Shown one piece after another: positions 20,923-22,269 of a DNA stretch of 22,269 bases. Below the pieces are notes generated by a model. That model was not told where the DNA came from. It saw only the letters and a list, made by a program, of their open reading frames with translations, and ran no database searches. The DNA is from a virus: the IMG/VR virus record IMGVR_UViG_3300029448_000491, positions 1-22,269 of that record. One strand, given 5' to 3'. Position 1 is the first letter of the stretch, and each line of letters opens with the position of its first letter. The position numbers and the translations under genes were made by a program.

Positions 20923-21457
20923 AATCTTCTAGTATCTTTCTAATTTTATTCTTTGCTAAAGTTCTTCGAGAGTGTAAAGAAACCTTGGAGCAACCAATGG
21001 CATCAGCTAAGCGATCATCATTTGTATTCGTGTATCCTTGATACAAAATCCACGCACTGTCTACACTTAAATTATCTTCTATCACATCGTATACTGGTTT
21101 AATATCTTCTTTGTAAGACATATCTTTTTCAGGAGGAGCCGCGTAGAAAATATCCTCCGCGCTTTCTCCGTCCTCTGTAATATAAAATTGTCTGTCTCTA
21201 GTCACAAAAGTTCTATCTATTCTTTTGATTTGAAAATCTTTTCTGTAACAATCTATTACTCTTTTTCGGCAGCCACTAAGCCATTGTTCTAAGTTTCCCT
21301 TAGAAGGATCGTATAATCTTTCGTAGTTTTCCATAGCCCATAGCCACAAAACATTAATTCTTTCGTCTTTTTCATATCTAGGGGTTTTATCAGCTACAAA
21401 GCTTTCCCTTTCTAATACAGTTTTAACTGCATCATATATTTCTTGTTCAATTGACAT
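20912..21457 (-). CDS. Second, diverged sigma-factor-like protein
   Basis: A 181-residue protein. Residues about 30-70 (LWLWAMENYERLYDPSKGNL, then EQWLSGCRKRVIDCYRKD) look like sigma region 2. The C-terminal DRLADAIGCSKVSLHSRRTL and KNKIRKIL look like a region 4 helix-turn-helix. The middle is acidic. As the second gene of the early region it could redirect host RNA polymerase soon after entry. The match is weaker than for 9381-9866. The start at 21457 overlaps the first early gene by 11 nt. Confidence 0.6.
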   Translation of the reverse strand: MSIEQEIYDAVKTVLERESFVADKTPRYEKDERINVLWLWAMENYERLYDPSKGNLEQWLSGCRKRVIDCYRKDFQIKRIDRTFVTRDRQFYITEDGESAEDIFYAAPPEKDMSYKEDIKPVYDVIEDNLSVDSAWILYQGYTNTNDDRLADAIGCSKVSLHSRRTLAKNKIRKILEDYEY

Positions 21458-21827
21458 TATCCACTTTGTGGCTTTCTACAAGTATACTTCCTGCTACTCC
21501 TAATTTCCAAGTTCGCCCTGAAGACGATAGATAAGCATAAGTATTTCCCTGCTTTAAGTTAACTATTAATTCTTTCGGTTCTGTATCGTCTTCCTCCGCC
21601 TTAGACACACCAACCATTGGCAAGCTATGTACAGAGTATCCATTACTCTCTCCTAAAGTTTTTTTACTATTGTTCTCCAAGTGAAACTCAGAAACAGTAG
21701 ATGTAAACCAATTAGAAAAATCTAATATAGACGAATACAAAACCCCGGTATACTTCTCACCAGTATCATCTACGACCTCTACTGTCAGGCCTAGATTAGT
21801 CTGCTTTTTCTCACAGTTACATCCCAT
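21447..21827 (-). CDS. First early gene, unknown 126-aa protein
   Basis: The first gene after the leader. It starts MGCNCEKKQTNLGLTVEVVD, with two early cysteines that could be a lipid or metal site, though there is no signal peptide. The rest is beta-rich (KYTGVLYSSILDFSNWFTST, NTYAYLSSSGRTWKLGVAGS). AGGAGG lies 9 nt upstream of the ATG at 21827, a strong ribosome site that fits high early expression. Unknown function. Early T7-like first genes often counter host defences, but this is inference from place. Confidence 0.7.
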   Translation of the reverse strand: MGCNCEKKQTNLGLTVEVVDDTGEKYTGVLYSSILDFSNWFTSTVSEFHLENNSKKTLGESNGYSVHSLPMVGVSKAEEDDTEPKELIVNLKQGNTYAYLSSSGRTWKLGVAGSILVESHKVDNVN

Positions 21828-21881
21828 TTGAATGTACCTCCTATAAAAACTATATCGGTTATACTATACGCCGCCGCCAAG

Positions 21882-21919
21882 CCACACTCACAAGATTCAC
21901 ACTCATCAACCACACTCAC
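21882..21919. repeat. Three near-identical GTGAGTGTGG-type repeats
   Basis: Minus-strand copies are GTGAGTGTGG (21919-21910), ATGAGTGTGA (21906-21897) and GTGAGTGTGG (21891-21882), spaced 13 and 15 nt. The outer two are identical and the middle differs at its ends. Iterated 10-mers just before the first early promoter-like region suggest a protein-binding or origin element. Confidence 0.6.
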
Positions 21920-21936
21920 GAATCGCTTGATATAAC

Positions 21937-21978
21937 TCATGCGGGCTGAGGGGTTCGGTAGTATCTCACTGGCGGCAT
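21937..21978 (-). CDS. Possible 13-aa leader peptide
   Basis: Within the leader, GGAGG lies 8 nt before an ATG at 21978, which opens a frame MPPVRYYRTPQPA ended by TGA. An in-frame ATG at 21984 is also possible. The ribosome site is as strong as those of real genes. It may be a leader peptide or a chance occurrence. Confidence 0.3.
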   Translation of the reverse strand: MPPVRYYRTPQPA

Positions 21979-22030
21979 ATGCATTGCCTCCTACCTATAC
22001 TGTAAACCCCCCTCTTAAGAGTGATACTGA

Positions 22031-22048
22031 TATACAAGGCCTTGTATA
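22031..22048. repeat. Perfect 18-bp palindrome, operator-like
   Basis: TATACAAGGCCTTGTATA is a perfect two-fold palindrome without a spacer. Such sites bind dimeric repressors or recombinases. It sits between TGATAC half-sites, about 200 nt upstream of the first early gene. Confidence 0.65.
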
Positions 22049-22189
22049 CGTTCTCACCCCGCCCGTTAAATGATACCCATACGCTAATACGAGTATCATA
22101 ACATGCTCCGGAGACGGAAAAATATACACCGGATTTCTCCGATGCATATCTCGATGGATGTGCTATCCTGAATTACACTACGCACACTC

Positions 22190-22222
22190 TGTTACGCAGG
22201 GATTTGAACCCTATCTTCCATC
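22190..22222 (-). other. tRNA T-arm-like sequence at the window edge
   Basis: On the minus strand TAGGG-TTCAAAT-CCCTG is followed by CGTAACAG, which looks like a T arm and the 3' half of an acceptor. I found no matching 5' acceptor, D arm or anticodon arm in the visible 60 nt before it. It could be a tRNA remnant, an attP core copied from a host tRNA 3' end, or a class II tRNA whose 5' end lies beyond 22269. The last is less likely, since no D-loop GG is seen. Confidence 0.35.
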
Positions 22223-22269
22223 TACTATATGCTTGCGCGTTATATGTGCGTCATGAAGGCACTTTAATA

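Larger units (their letters stand above)
21828..22269 (-). promoter_or_regulatory. Non-coding leader of the early region
   Basis: About 440 nt without a credible long gene. It holds repeated TGATAC/GTATCA half-sites (22021, an inverted pair at 22070-22076 and 22093-22099, and similar bits near 21960), the 18-bp palindrome at 22031, a CGGAGA/TCTCCG inverted pair near 22110-22141 and GTGAGTGTG repeats at 21882-21919. TATAGT hexamers that could be -10 boxes lie near 21850-21865, with only poor -35 candidates. In T7-like phages such regions carry early host-type promoters. No terminal repeat can be judged in this window. Confidence 0.55.

Noticed and set aside
22190-22269. Complete class II tRNA at the right edge
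   Set aside because: A T arm is visible, but no D arm with GG, no anticodon loop of the usual form and no matching acceptor were found, so only a T-arm-like sequence is reported.
1-22269. CRISPR array, insertion sequence or transposase
   Set aside because: No spaced direct repeats of the right size, no terminal inverted repeats and no transposase or integrase motif seen on either strand.

Overview
The window is a compact stretch of a lytic, T7-like podovirus genome, probably a marine one. All supported genes lie on the minus strand, so transcription runs from the right end (22269) to the left end (1). Evidence for this is a single-subunit T7-type RNA polymerase, a family A DNA polymerase, a fused primase-helicase, a gp6-type flap exonuclease, an SSB-like protein and, at the left edge, a T7 gp8-type portal. 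Genes are packed with TAATG, ATGA and GTGA overlaps. The host is not identifiable from sequence alone. The four tRNAs (Lys-UUU, Arg-UCU, an unusual Ile-UAU-like, Leu-UAA) all read A-ending codons, which suggests an AT-leaning phage in a more GC-rich host; an alphaproteobacterial host is only a guess.

Layout in transcription order. (a) 22269-21828 is a non-coding leader with a perfect 18-bp palindrome, repeated TGATAC/GTATCA half-sites, three copies of a GTGAGTGTG-type repeat and a tRNA T-arm-like sequence at the edge. (b) 21827-18821 holds about a dozen small early genes. Most are unrecognised and many are acidic, and one is a sigma-like protein. (c) 18852-13959 holds thyX, a Cys-rich small gene, a DUF932 protein, the T7-like RNA polymerase and two small genes. 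(d) 13956-11693 holds a metallophosphoesterase, a tiny basic protein, an HExxH metallopeptidase-like protein, a small acidic protein, an SSB-like protein and a RusA-type resolvase. (e) 11701-9885 is an RNA-rich block. It has tRNA-Leu, a previously unassigned structured RNA with a clean three-way junction, a strong hairpin, a tRNA-Ile-like gene, a citrate-synthase-like protein, a cytidine-deaminase-fold protein, tRNA-Arg, two small basic proteins and tRNA-Lys. (f) 9866-1763 holds a second sigma-like protein, primase-helicase, DNA polymerase, a dNMP-kinase-like protein, exonuclease, a possible papain-like hydrolase and a B12-dependent ribonucleotide reductase. (g) 1753-1 starts the morphogenesis side: a Flp-type prepilin-like peptide, several small unknowns and the portal.

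Together the genes make a self-contained replication and nucleotide-supply programme. NrdJ, ThyX, the dNMP kinase and the deaminase-like protein feed dNTPs. The exonuclease and resolvase recycle and process DNA. The phage RNA polymerase, possibly with two sigma-like proteins acting on host polymerase, would order expression. The observations most worth a second look are the structured RNA between two tRNAs, the Flp prepilin-like gene, the citrate-synthase-like protein lacking a catalytic His, and the operator-rich leader.
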